Positions 44,737 through 55,742 of a stretch of 64,000 nt of DNA are shown piece after piece. Under the pieces are notes generated by a model, which saw nothing but the letters and a program-made list of their open reading frames with translations, made no database searches and had not been told where the DNA came from. Location of the stretch: positions 52,083,563 through 52,147,562 of the forward strand of contig NC_059080.1 of assembly GCF_020497125.1 (NCBI RefSeq), given 5' to 3'. Position 1 is the first letter of the stretch. Every line of letters begins with the position of its first letter. Source of the DNA: Mauremys mutica (taxonomy: Eukaryota; Chordata; Testudines; Geoemydidae). Position numbers and translations under genes: made by a program.

Positions 44737-45299
44737 GCCTGGTCTATAGCTAAAACTTAGGGTATATCTACACTACCCGCTGGATTGGCAGGCAGCGATC
44801 AAGCTAGCAGGGATCGATTTATCATGTGTAGTCTAGATGCGATAAATTGACCCTCCGAGCGCTCTCCCATCGACTCCTGTACTCCAGCTTGGAGAGAGGT
44901 GCAGGCTGAGTCGACGGGGGAGCAACAGCAGTTGACTCACCGCGATGAAGACATCAAGGTAAGTTGATCTAAGTACATCGACTTCAGCTATGTTATTATG
45001 TTATATAGCTGAAGTTGCGTAACTTAGATCGATTCCCCCCCCCCACCCCGTAGACTAGGCCTTAGGTTGACCTAGCTAGGTCACTCAGGGCTGTGATAAA
45101 TTTCTCTCCCTGTTCAATGTAGCTAGGTTGACCTAATCCTCACTATAGATGCAGCTAGGTCTATGGAAGAATTCTGCCATTGACCTAAATACTGCTCTCC
45201 AGGGACTGGATTTACTACAGCGAAGGAAAACTTGCCTTCCATCACTGTAGCAAGTGTCTACACTACAGTGCTGTCTCACTTGTAGCACAGACATACCCT
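44737..45299. mobile_element. Harbinger-type MITE containing another MITE
   Basis: Removing 44760-45061 plus one TTA joins ggcctggtctatagc to ttaggttgacctagctaggt, and the element then ends with gtagcacagacatacc, an approximate complement of the start. The outer target duplication is not clear. Confidence 0.6.
44760..45061. mobile_element. Harbinger hairpin MITE, inner copy
   Basis: TTA on both sides (44757-44759, 45062-45064). Same family as 54363-54645: shared tcgatttatc, gcgataaa, ctccagctt and the terminal hairpin (arms 44961-44991 and 45004-45033). Followed by a C-run. Confidence 0.85.
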
Positions 45300-45492
45300 C
45301 AGAGAGACTCTCTGAGCATGAGAGAGAGAAGCACAATCTTGCCCTTCAGAATCAGTCAACATTTTAAAAATGACGACATTTATTATGGTAGTGCCAGGGG
45401 ACTGATCAAGTAGGGACTCTGTTGTGCTTGGTGCACTACAATTTCAATGGTGGTTTTTCACAAGAAAATTCTGCAGGAAACATGTGCTGCTT
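45300..45492. other. No recognised feature
   Basis: Short unassigned spacer. Confidence 0.4.
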
Positions 45493-46064
45493 TCAGATGA
45501 CTCGTAGCAGTTGTTTTGAGTGTCTTACTTTCGTGTAGGTGTTGAAACAGGCATTGCTTTGTCCTTGATAAGAATAAATTTGATTATTACGCAAGCCCAG
45601 GCAAGAGTTTGGAGGGCCTTCGCTATTCACTTGCTTGCTCTTGAGTGCTTGTGTTTTGTAAATGATGCGATAGGTACATGCATTGGCGTCACTCAGCATC
45701 CTTAATTGGGGGTTGAAATCAAGATTGTTGGTTTTGGAGTAATGCGTGCTTCTCCTCTCAGATTAGCACAATAGAGCATAGACCCTTTTTTTTCTCATTC
45801 CACTGCTGATTAACGGGTTACTGCTTCCATTGGGACGAGTGCCTTGAATATTTAAGGTTATAACTTGCCATGTGATAACATATTGCCCACTTTGATAACC
45901 CATTATTAGTAGGTTGGTTCTAGGAACTATTATTGCTCTTAAACTAAAACGGCTTTCATTAGTCCTTGATGGGGAAGATTGATTTTCAGTTAAGGACATG
46001 GCTTGCAAAGTAATCAGATTATTGAATAAATTCAGGGAGAGAAAATAAAAGTAGGGTGCTCCTA
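45493..46064 (-). other. Unassigned open frame with one in-frame stop
   Basis: On the minus strand one frame stays open for about 98 codons (46064-45768), meets a single TAA, then continues for about 96 more. The first half contains TNLLIMGYQSGQYVITW and RPNGSSNPLISSG; the second has DANACTYRIIYKTQALKSK. Composition is not simple, and I recognise no family. It could be a decayed mobile-element or viral-derived gene, or chance in AT-rich DNA. Confidence 0.2.
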
Positions 46065-46249
46065 ACTATCTCAACAGAGCACAAAAGGGCTTTCTTGCTT
46101 CTAATCATTCACAGGGCTTCTATCCTACTGCCAGAGATGGACAAAGGAACAGACACACGGCAAATAATGATTTTCCTTCTATTCTATTAAATATGTATTG
46201 GAGACAAATCTGCTTCCCTACCATATAGGCGATGCAACTACATCTGGAC

Positions 46250-46510
46250 AAATTAATGTTATTTATATTACAGTAGTGTCTAGAGATCTCAATTAAGAGC
46301 AAGGCCCTGTTATGCTGGGTGCCACACAGACATATAATAAGGAAGAGTCCCTGCTCCAAAGAGACAATCTAAATAAGGGATGGGAAACTGAGGCACAGAG
46401 CAGCGAATTGACTTACCCAAGATCACCCAGCAGAGCTAGAATTAGAACCCAAATCTCCTCATTACTAGGCTAGTTCTCAGTCATCAAACCACACTGCAGC
46501 CCAGCTGCAT
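46250..46510 (-). repeat. MIR/L2-type SINE, antisense, nearly complete
   Basis: tacagtagtgtctagagatc, tccctgctccaaagagacaa, gaaactgaggcacagagcag and gacttacccaagatcaccca follow in the expected order, ending at a decayed tRNA-like head near cagtcatcaaaccacactgc. Confidence 0.78.
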
Positions 46511-47574
46511 AAAATTTCAAAGACTTGTGTCCAATCATATTAATGACAAAGTCCCTCGATTTCTATGGGAGCAGGACTTGAGTTCCATTTCTGTTTTTTT
46601 AACCTTACTTGGTGCATTTTCACACATTCATCATTGCAAAAACACCTCTTTATCTGTCATGGGGCAACCAGTAAGGTAGATCCCACTCTGCAACCTTCAG
46701 GGGTTAGAATGTAGTGATCCTCTGAACAGCAGCCTCGTATATATAACAATGCATGCGTGCGTTTCCATGTTTGATTCATTTCAGTTATTTCCATCATTCT
46801 TCAAAAGCAAAAAAAGGTGTCCTCCCTTTTCCACAGCTCCCGAGAAGCCCTGAGCCCTGGAATAGTTTCCTGGTTGTGCCCCGGTCTCCAGGATATAATA
46901 GCCACCATGCTGCCTAGATCTCACACCACATGTCTCAATGGCAACTTGATCATGGTTGGGGAGCTATTGGTCCAGCCCCTCTCTGTCCTGCCTCTACAAT
47001 GGGACAGGTACGTGGGGAGGCCCTGTGAAACTGTGCTCTGAAGAATGGGGTATATCAACACCTGGCTCTGATGGCCCATATTATGTCTCCACCTCAAATG
47101 CAATAAAAGCTGAGCAGTTCCACCCAGGGCAGTGTCCTCCACTCCTTTGAGAGCGGGATCAGGCAGGAGGGTCATGTTTGGGGGATGGGGGTAGGGAGGG
47201 GGAATGGTTGGTGCCTACTTTGGTTTCTCCTTTCCTGCAGCAGCACTCAGCAGGGTTAAGAGCATTTTGGGAGCAGGTTTATGAAACCCAAGAGAACAAA
47301 ATGATGGGTGAGTCCAATATGGCATCTATTATTAACCCTGAGTGAGCGGAGTGGTGCATGGGACAGACCTGGTTGGGGGGAGTTGCTCCCCAAGGTATAT
47401 ATGCTCTCAGCCAGCCTGCTGTCAGCATTACCCATTCAGCTGGCTGGGAACGCCTTCAGGTGGCTGGTACAAACACCCTCCATAGCTCAGGTGCATGGCC
47501 TCATGGGCCACTCCTTCAAGAGATTGCCCAGACTCCATGTCAGTGGATGGGGGTGGCTACCAGCTCCAGCAATA
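46511..47574. other. No recognised feature
   Basis: Unassigned; GC rises after 46800. Chance open frames only. Confidence 0.4.
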
Positions 47575-47579
47575 CTCCC

Positions 47580-48274
47580 TGTAACGGGTCGGACTCACCC
47601 CCGCGGCGCCTCCTGCTGGTGACTCCGGGGAATTAGCTCTGTTCCAGTTCTGGAGCGCCCTCTGCAGGCTGGTGATCCGCCTGTCTTCAGGCCCCCCCCG
47701 TGTCCCTCCCTGGACCCGGTGCCCTTTTACATGGGGTGCTGCCCCCTGGCAGTAACCACTTTCTCTCTGGGTCTCCCCTCCTCAGGGAACCCCCACCCTC
47801 TATCCCCACCTTGCCTCAGTATTGGCTACTGCCAGTCATTGTCTAGCCCCACACTCTGGGGCAGACTGCAGTATCAGCCTACTCATCACAGGCAAAGGGG
47901 TTTGGACCTGCTGCCTTGGCCTACCCCTGGGCTGCCCTCTGCAACCCCCAGTATCTGTTGGCCCTTCGCTAGGCCGCAGCCTGGGGCTTTTTAGGCTGGA
48001 GCTCCCCAGCTCCTCAGCCTTTCCCCAGCCCTGCTTCACCCTAGGTACATTGCCTATAGCCCCTGCAGCCAGGCCCATCTCCCTCTGAATGCAGAGAGAG
48101 ACTGACTGGGCTTCTGGCTTCCCTGGCCTTCTTATAAGGTCCTGTTCAGTTTGGGGCATGGCTCCACCTGCAGCCACTTCCTCAATCAGCCCAGCCTTGA
48201 GAGCAGCAGCTCTCAAGCCCTGCCAGGCCACTTTTAAACCCCTCAGGGCAGAAGCAGAGGTTCACCCTGCTACA
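47580..48274 (+). mobile_element. Solo LTR, 695 bp, perfect 5-bp duplication
   Basis: CTCCC at 47575-47579 and 48275-48279. The element runs TGTAACGGGTC to CCCTGCTACA, with TGTA/TACA inverted tips. C-rich U3-like body, and ccttcttataagg near 48130 could be a weak TATA box. No internal genes remain. Confidence 0.85.
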
Positions 48275-48279
48275 CTCCC

Positions 48280-49022
48280 GTTCCATAAAACAACAGATGG
48301 GATTTTCATCACTGAGCCCTTTGGAAAATCCCATCCACCTTCTGCACTTCCCAGTCACTTGAATCGTTCCAGCTTGAAATTTGCAGGCTGCCCATACTGC
48401 AGAGCATTTCTCTCGAGAAAGGATGAATGCTGAGGGCTGCAGGGACACTTCTTGTCCTGGGATATCAGTCTCACTAGCCTGCAGCAGAACATACAGTAAT
48501 TGTATTAGTGCAATTCCTGTGTAGCAAATGTCGTCTCCTTTAATGCTCCCTCCATCTGTCAGCATACTCAGGCAGCATAGAGCACGCATAAAAGCTCTCA
48601 TCCTTGCACAGTGGTGCTTGCTCACACATTGGCTTCCTTCGACTCTTCCCTATAAATGGTGTGGTAGATTTTCAAAAAACACCCATTAAGGAATTTCAGA
48701 GCACAAATCCCAGTGAAAGTCAATGACACTTCTGCTCCTAAATTCTTTAGGGCTTTGAAAATCTCTTCAAGTGAGAACCTCACTTCTCTGATGGTTAGAA
48801 TCCTTTTAATCTCCAGTCTAATTTTATCCATGGCCACTTTATCCCCATTTGTTCTTGTATCAACATTGTCCTTTAGTTTCAATAGCTCTTCTCCCTCCGT
48901 GATGTTTACCCCACTGATGAATTTATAGCGGACAATCATATCTCCTCTCTGCCTTTGTTTTCTAATCTAACCAAGGCACTTCTGGGATCTAGAGCATTTC
49001 TGCTTAGACATATAGTTTTTAA
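48280..49022. other. No recognised gene; old repeat scrap
   Basis: The part near 48720-48760 (gggctttgaaaatctc) resembles an old dispersed repeat. The 105-codon minus-strand frame has no known domain. Confidence 0.35.
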
Positions 49023-49266
49023 GCATCATAAAATCATAGAATCATAGAGTATTAGGGTTGGAAGACACCTCAGGAGGTCATCTAGTCCAACCCTCTGCTC
49101 AAAGCAGGACAAACACCAAATAAATCATTCCAGCCAGGGCTTTGTCAAGCCGGGTCTTTAAAACCTCTAAGGATGCAGATTCCACCACCTCCCTAGGTAA
49201 CTCATTCCAGTGCTTCACCACCCTTCTAGTTAAATAGTGTTTCTTAATATCCAGCCTAGACCTCCC

Positions 49267-50618
49267 TCACTGCAATTTGAGACCATTGTTTCTTTTTTTG
49301 TCATCTGCCACCACTGAGAACAGCCTAGCTCCATCCTCATTGGAACCCCCCTTCAGGTAGTTGAAGGCTGCTATCAAATCCCCCCTCATTCTTCTCTTCT
49401 CCAGACTAACTAACCACAGTTCTCTCAGCCTCTCCTTGTAAGTCATGTGCCCCAGCCCCCTAATCATTTTCATTGCCCTCTGCTGGACTCTCTCCAACTT
49501 GTCCACATCCCTTCTGTATTGGGGGGACCAAAACTGGACGCAGTACTCCGGGTGTGGCCTCACCAGTGCCAAATAGAGGGGAATAATCACTTCCCTCGAT
49601 CTGCTGGCAATGCTCCTATTAAGACAGCCCAATGTGCCGTTGGCCTTCTTGGCAGTGAGGGCATGCTGCTGACTCATATCCAGCTTCTCATCCACTGTAA
49701 TCCCCAGATACTTTTCTGCTGAACTACTGCCCAGCCAATCGGTCCCCAGCCTGTAGCAGTGCATGGGATTCTTCCTTCCTAAGTGCAGGACTCTGCACTT
49801 GTCCTTGTTGAAACTCATCAGATTTCTTTTGGCCCAATCGTCCAATTTGTATAGGTCATTATGGACCCTATCCTTACCCTCCAGAGTATCTACCTCTCCC
49901 CCCAGCTTAGTGCCATCGGCGAACTGAGAGTGCAATCCATCCCATCATACAGATCATTAATAAAGATATTGAACAAAACCGTCCCCAGGACCGACCCTTG
50001 GGGCACTTCGCTTGATGCCGGAGGCCAACTAGACATCGAGCCATTGATCACTATCCGTTGAGCCCGGCAATCTAACCAGCTTTCTATCCACCTTACAGTC
50101 TATTCATTCAATCCATACTTTTTAAACTTGCTGGCAAGAATACTGTGGGAGACCGTATCAAAAGCTTTGCTAAAGTCAAGATCTATCACATCCACTGCTT
50201 TCCCCATATCCACAGAGTCAGTTATCTCATCATAGAAGGCAATCAGGTTGGTCAGACATGACTTGCCCTTGGTGAATCCATGTTGACTGTTCCTGATCAC
50301 CCTCCTCTCCTCCAAGTGCTTCAGAATGGATTGCTTGAGGACCTGCTCCATGATTTTGCCGGGGACTGAAGTGAGGCTGACCAGTCTGTAGTTCCCCGGG
50401 TTCTCTTTCTTTCTTTTTTTAAATAAGGGCACAATATCTGCCTTTTTTGAATTGTCTAGGACCTCCCCTAATCTCCACAAATTTTCAAAGATAATGGCCA
50501 ATGGCTTTACAATCACATCAGCCAACTCCCTCAGCACCCTCGGATGCATTAGATCTAGACCCATGGACTTGTGCATGTCCAGCTTTTCTAAATAGTCCTT
50601 AACATGTTCTTTTACCAC
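49267..50618 (-). pseudogene. CR1 ORF2 reverse-transcriptase part
   Basis: Reading 5' to 3' on the minus strand: GNYRLVSLTSVPGKIMEQ, QHGFTKGKSCLTNL, and motif A DLDFSKAFDTVSH with its catalytic Asp. A stop after KYGLNE is followed in frame by [10 protein letters not shown]. Motif C reads FADGTKLGG instead of FADDTKLGG, so one catalytic Asp is lost to Gly. A frame change lies just before motif C. The C-terminal region (YCVQFWSPQYRRDVDKLE) is open to 49267. Besides the frame damage, the Gly would kill polymerase activity. Confidence 0.92.
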
Positions 50619-51915
50619 TAAGGGCTGCTCACCTCCTCCCCATACTGTGTTGCCCAGTGGGAGCTGACCTTGTCTGTGAAGACTGAGGCAAAAAAAGCAT
50701 TGAGTACTTCAGCTTTTTCCACAGCATCTGTCACTATGTTGTCTCCCCCATTCAATAAGGGTCCCACACTTTCCCTGACCTTCTTGTTGCTAACATACCT
50801 ATAGAAACCCTTTTTGTTACCCTTCACATCCCTTGCTAGCTGCAACTCCAATTGTGCCTTGGCCTTCCTGATTACACTCCTGCATTCTCTAGCAATATTT
50901 TTATACTCCTCCCTAGTCATCTGTCCAAATTTCCACTTCTTGTAAGCTTCCTTTTTGAGTTTAAGATCATCAAAGATTTCACTGTAAAGCCAAGCTGGTC
51001 GCCTGCCATATTTGCTATTCTTTCTGCACATCAGGATGGTTTGTTCCTGAGCGCTCAATAAGACTTCTTTAAAATACAGCCAGCTCTCCTGGACTCCTTG
51101 CCCCCTCATATTAGCTTCCCAGAGGATCCTGCCCATCAGTTCCCTAAGGGAGTCAAAGTCTGCTTTTCTGAAGTCATGGGTCCATATTTTGCTACTCTCC
51201 TTTCTTCCTTTTGTCAGCATCCTGAACTCGACCATCTCATGGTCACCGCTGCCTAGGATTGCCACCCAATTCTACTTCCCTTACCCCTAGTCAGTTTTTC
51301 CAGCACTTGTACCAGGAAATTGTCGCCAACACTCTCCAAAAACTTCCTGGATTGTCTGTGCATTGCTGTATTGCTCTCCCAGCAGATGTCAGGGTGACTG
51401 AAGTCACCCATTAGTACAAGGGCCTGTGATCTGTAAACTTTAGTTAATTGTCCAAAGAAAGCCTCGTTTACCTCATCCTTCTGATCCGGTGATCTATAGC
51501 ACATGCCCACCATGACATCACCCTTGTTGCTCTAGCCTCTAAACTTAACCCAAAGACTCTCAACTGGCTTTTCTCCAGTTTCATACTGGAACTCTGAGCA
51601 ATCATACCACTCTCTTACATACAGTGCAACTCCTCCACCTTTCCTCCCCTTCCTGTCTTTCCTGAACAATTTATACCCACCCATGACAGTGTTCCAGTCA
51701 TGTGAACTGCCCCCCCCCCAAGTTTCTGTTATTCCAATCACGTCATAGTTCCTTGGTTGTGCCAGGACTTCCAATTCTTCCGGCTTGTTTCCCAGGCTTC
51801 TTGCATTCGTGTACATGCACCTAAGATAACTAGCCGATTGCCCTACTTTCTCAGTATGAATCAGGAGGCTTCCCATCTCGTACCCTCCTCCTTGTGTTTC
51901 CTCCTGGTATCCCAC
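50619..51915 (-). pseudogene. CR1 ORF2 endonuclease and linker part
   Basis: The APE-type endonuclease nicks target DNA for CR1. Seen are CMYTNARSLGNKPEELE, DVIGITETWGGG (catalytic Glu), GGVALYVREWYD, then a stop after WVKFRG, and in the same frame [15 protein letters not shown] and [15 protein letters not shown], where the usual Asn of GDFN is Ser. A frame change near 51255 leads into the linker ([18 protein letters not shown]) up to 50619. Confidence 0.9.
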
Positions 51916-51920
51916 TCCCT

Positions 51921-52085
51921 CAGACTAGAAATAAGCAAAATTATCTGCAAGCATGTTCCAATATGTGTAAGAATGCAGTTTCTAATGTAGCTGACCATGC
52001 TTGGATCATCAGGGGATTTGAACTCAGGACCCACAGAGCTTCAAAACATAAGCCTCTATTGTTTGAACTAAAAGGCAACCTACAA
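51921..52085. other. No recognised feature
   Basis: Short unassigned spacer upstream of the dead CR1. Confidence 0.4.
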
Positions 52086-52492
52086 GTAGAACTGGATGGG
52101 AAATAGTTTTCCCCATCCTGCAAAAAGTTTTGAGACTTGAAAAAAAGTCCAGTTCCACATCAGTCTGAAACCAACACTTTCTGCCATTTTTCACATAAGA
52201 ACAGAGAGATCGTGTGTCTGACATTGCCAAAAGCTGCATAGTTCATTAGTCAAGGCACTCAGTTGGGGTGTGGGAAATACAAGTTTAAGTACCTTCTCTA
52301 TCTGATACAAAAGCAAGGACTTGAACCTCTGTCTTCCATACTCTGTGTGATTCTGGGCTCTCTCTCTGTTTTTTACTGGAAATTCCTGGAGGAAAGCCGA
52401 GGACCTTTCTTGTTACAAGTTTTGGTTTCCACGAATAGACATTTTTTGGCAAAAGAAAAAAATGTCAGAAGTTCCCTACCAGCTCTAACTGG
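52086..52492. mobile_element. AGAGCTGG-type MITE
   Basis: Left agaactggatgggaaatag and right gttccctaccagctctaact are approximate inverted ends. The interior is AT-rich with cacattttt-like phrases. Confidence 0.5.
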
Positions 52493-52573
52493 GATTGCCA
52501 AAGCAGCTGAAAGAGAGACACGGTAGGTGGGGTTATATCTTTTATTGGGCTAACTTCTGTTGGGGAGAGAGAC

Positions 52574-52605
52574 AAGCTTTTGAGCCACAAAGAGCTCTTC
52601 TTCAG
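52574..52605 (-). ncRNA. Hammerhead-like RNA motif, left palindrome arm
   Basis: On the minus strand: CTGAAGAA, stem GAGCT/GGCTC, then AAAAGCTT. All five stem pairs form, one being U-G, while the right-arm copy uses AGCTT instead of GGCTC. GAAA is changed to AAAA. Confidence 0.4.
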
Positions 52606-52783
52606 ATCTGGGACTGGAACTCCCAGCATCACAGCAGAATGCAAGGTGGAACAGATTGTTTAGCATAAGTCATTACAATATGTGCTAAGGGACCATTCAA
52701 AGTACAGTGGCCACCTATACTTTTGCTAAACAATCCAGGCCACTTTGCATTTTGCTGTGATGCTGGGAGTTCCTTTCCCAGAC

Positions 52784-52815
52784 CTGAAGAAGAGCTCTGT
52801 GTAGCTTGAAAGCTT
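52784..52815 (+). ncRNA. Hammerhead-like RNA motif, right palindrome arm
   Basis: CTGAAGA (52784-52790) plus A, stem GAGCT/AGCTT (52792-52796, 52803-52807; one G-U pair), loop CTGTGT, then GAAAGCTT. CUGANGA and GAAA both match the hammerhead core exactly. The extra A before the stem and the absence of an obvious stem I are departures. A separate hairpin, CCAACAGAAGTTGG, follows at 52826-52839. Confidence 0.45.
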
Positions 52816-52883
52816 CTCTCTCTTCCCAACAGAAGTTGGTCCAATAAAAGATCTTACCTCCCCCACCTTGTCTCTCTAATATC

Positions 52884-52966
52884 TAATATTTTCCTGCTTT
52901 GAGCAGGGGGTTGGACTAGATGACCTCCTGAGGTCCCTTCCAACCCTGATATTCTATGATTTTATC
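52884..52966 (+). repeat. CR1 3' tail inserted in a PLE terminus
   Basis: cctgctttgagcagggggtt through gaccctgat-like tail to attctatgattttat. It separates ctctctaatatcta (PLE tail) from the PLE terminal block cgggaccgacatggctacag at 52968-52990. It could be the tail of a CR1 or of a CR1-tailed SINE. Confidence 0.75.
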
Positions 52967-52999
52967 CCGGGACCGACATGGCTACAGCTACCCTGCATA

Positions 53000-54359
53000 A
53001 AGCAGCCTGAGAGAGTTAGATGCCCAACAATTCCCTTAGGTGCTTTTGGAAATCCCAATGCAAATCCAGTAGCATGAAGCAGGAGCAGACTCATGGCACT
53101 TGACACTAAATGGGGACAAAGCCACACACACTCTATCAACCTGGGTTACACATAGCAAACAATAGCCCTGTTCATTAGGAATGAAAGACACTTAATTGCA
53201 GAATGCATACCAAGAACCAGGCTAACTGCAAATACTTTGAACACCACTTCATAAGGTGAATAAATTCCATGTACAGGCCTGACAATCCCTCACACTGGCA
53301 CCCTGTGCTTCAACTTCTCTTCCCACAACACCCAGCATCTGTGCACAGAGAGCTGCAATCTTATTAGCAAAATTAAGAAGCACTTCAAACACAAACGGAT
53401 AGTGTGTGGCAGGGGGCAGAGTGAGGGTAGCCAGCTTCAGCAGTGTTACTGAGCATGCACAGTTTGTGTGAACATGTTCAATCCAAGCCACACAGCATAT
53501 CGGGGCAGGGGGGGAGGGGAAGGAGGGGAGTAAAGGAAACATGTCCCCACATGCACCCCACCCTCCTACATGTTGCCTCTGATTTCAAAACACTTCTGAA
53601 AACCTATGTATCTCTCTACCAGAATAGGCTCTGAATACTTACGTGTTGTCAGTGAGGATTTAAATGCACAGAGCCTGGCAGATCAGTCTGGTCTGGAAGG
53701 GGAAGCGGTTCTGGAGTTGGATAGGGACTGAGATAAAGATGTGGGTTATGGACACTCAAGTGACAGACTGATCCTGGAAAGCCAGAGACAGATGGAGGAG
53801 GATTCTGGAAAGACAGACATGAAAGAAAAGTTTTCCTAAAATATCTGCAAGATTGTGTGTGCTTAGTATCACTAATTGGTCCAGGGGATGGTTCCTGCTT
53901 GGTTTGTTATATTTAGTCCCTGTTTCCAAAGGTGATTTCTGTAACAGCTGACTGGAGCAGCTGGGAAATGCTCGGGGCTTTCTGTGTGCCAATATCCTGC
54001 CTAGGGTTTGTTCTGGCCCATATGACTGCATAGCTGTTTCAGGCTGCTGGCCCACATTAAAGCAATGGATCCAACAGTTTGGCTCAGCAGCTTATTAAAT
54101 TTTGTGTGTCTGTGACAAGGTGTTAACCTCCATTTTAAATAAACCCACCCCAGTTGTACAGGGATTGCCACTAATGGAACAGTTAATAAAAAGCAGGTGG
54201 CAGACCAGGATCTGCATTATGCAGCGGTCATTTGGGCTTGGTGTTGAATAGAAGGACAATCGAGCAGGATGCAGTGCTCCTCTTCATTACAGACCCTAAT
54301 GAGATCTGGGACCAGGGAGGTAGTGGGAAGTGTCACTTTGATCACTTCACCCATGTAAT
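53000..54359. other. No recognised feature
   Basis: Unassigned. A G-run (gggggaggggaagg) lies near 53510. No gene or repeat family recognised. Confidence 0.4.
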
Positions 54360-54362
54360 TTA

Positions 54363-54645
54363 GGGCAGGCCTTCACTACCCACGATCAATCTATCGGGGG
54401 TCGATTTATCGCGTCTAGTGTAGATGCAATAAAATCGATCCCCGAACGCGCTCCCCATCGACTCTGGAACTCCAGCTCATGAGAGGCGGAAGTGAAGTCG
54501 ATGGGGGAGCAGCAGTGGTCGACTCGCCGCCGTCCTCACGAGCAGGTAAGTCGACCTAAGATACACCAACTTCAGCTATACTATTTGCGTAGCTGAAGTT
54601 GCGTATCTTAGGTCGACCCCCCCCCCCGCTAGTGTAGACCTGGGC
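54363..54645. mobile_element. Harbinger hairpin MITE
   Basis: TTA duplications at 54360-54362 and 54646-54648. The ends gggcaggccttcacta and (reverse complement) gcccaggtctacacta are alike. A hairpin with arms 54550-54579 and 54590-54617 (gtcgacctaagatac...) is followed by an 11-base C-run. CpGs are well kept. Same family as 44760-45061. Confidence 0.9.
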
Positions 54646-54648
54646 TTA

Positions 54649-55742
54649 GTGTAACCGCCCCGCTTTCCTTCTGGGGTTACACAGAAGCAGGCAACTCTCA
54701 CTTGTGTGCCTGGGTGCCTGATGCTGTCAACAGTACAGGAGATCCTGAGTTTTCCAGTGATGATACTGCATAGGTGGGAATCCTCTAGCCTCAGCTCTGC
54801 TGCAGTCCTTTTACTCATAAAGAAAATTAGTCTTGGTGGTACCTCCACCTGGCTGGGCCCTGCACACATTCACTGGCCTGCCTTGGGAGCCTCCTGAAAT
54901 ACACTTGGGCTGATCTATGGAATGGATCTAACTCAAAAGTACCAACAGCAGACAATCAATATACACTTGGGTCAGAGTTAGCACACCTGTGCTTAACAAC
55001 AAAGAAAAACATGATACGAGATTGAGATTGAGTAAAATGTCACAACCAGTGTAAATCAGCAGGGGGCACTTCAATAAATCAATTAATAAACACAGTTTTC
55101 AGTGGTAACTTAAATTTAACCCACTTATATGTACACTGGTGCCAATAACCCCACCTGTGACTGTGCATGCCTCTGAATATCAGAGTTCTAGATGCTTGCT
55201 TGTGTGGGCACGCCTGCAGATCTTGAAACTGGGCACAGCGCTCTGTTGGTTCAATAAAACTGTCCAGCCAATGCAGTAAGGGACAGAGCAAATCTACTTG
55301 GGACCATGCCAAGCTGCACAACTCAGCTGAAGATGGGAGTTGTTATAACCAGAGGTCAGTAACCCAGGGTCCTGGCTAGATGATAAGATCAGTCCATATC
55401 TTCTCATACCTCTTACAGTCTCTTTGCTGTCCCCCTTCCCCTGCAAGCACTGTCCCTAGCAAATATGGGGGTTACTCCCACAGCCTGAACTGCAGGCCAA
55501 CCTCAGTCAGTTCTGTGCACAACAACAGTCTCTGCCCTGGCACCAGTGAAGCCACCAACAGCCTGGCTCCCTGCTTGGGCACAGCCCCAGCAGTTTCTCA
55601 GCAGCTGCTCCTGGCTTGGACAGAGCTCCACAAAGCAACCTCCGCTCCCCCAGCAGGGTGTCAGCTCTCCACCAAGATGAAGCCCACCATGTCCTCATGC
55701 TGTCCCTCCATCCCCTGGAAGTCTCGCTCTCTAATCCCCAAG
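54649..55742. other. No recognised feature
   Basis: Unassigned sequence. The 126-codon frame at 55380-55760 has no known domain. Confidence 0.4.

Larger units (their letters stand above)
49025..51920 (-). mobile_element. CR1 LINE, 2.9 kb, 5' truncated, dead
   Basis: The longest CR1 in the window. The 3' end (plus-strand left edge) has tcatagaatcatagagtatt and ggtcatctagtccaaccctc. Going upstream lie the RT domain, a linker and the APE endonuclease. Multiple frame changes and stops break the ORF2 frame. ORF1 is absent. Confidence 0.93.
52505..52876. mobile_element. Palindromic pair of PLE tails
   Basis: The left arm (about 52505-52680) is the reverse complement of the right arm (about 52715-52876). 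Left has ttttattgggctaacttctg, ctcttcttcagatctgggac and actcccagcatcacagcaga. Right has gctgtgatgctgggagttcc, ccagacctgaagaagagctc and aacagaagttggtccaataa. The middle, aagggaccattcaaagtaca, also occurs at 4402 next to the old PLE tail, which ties this to the second PLE family. Confidence 0.8.

Noticed and set aside
48622..48939. 105-codon minus-strand frame (KVAMDKIRLEIKRILTIREV)
   Set aside because: It looks helix-like, but part of it resembles an old dispersed noncoding repeat, and no family was recognised.
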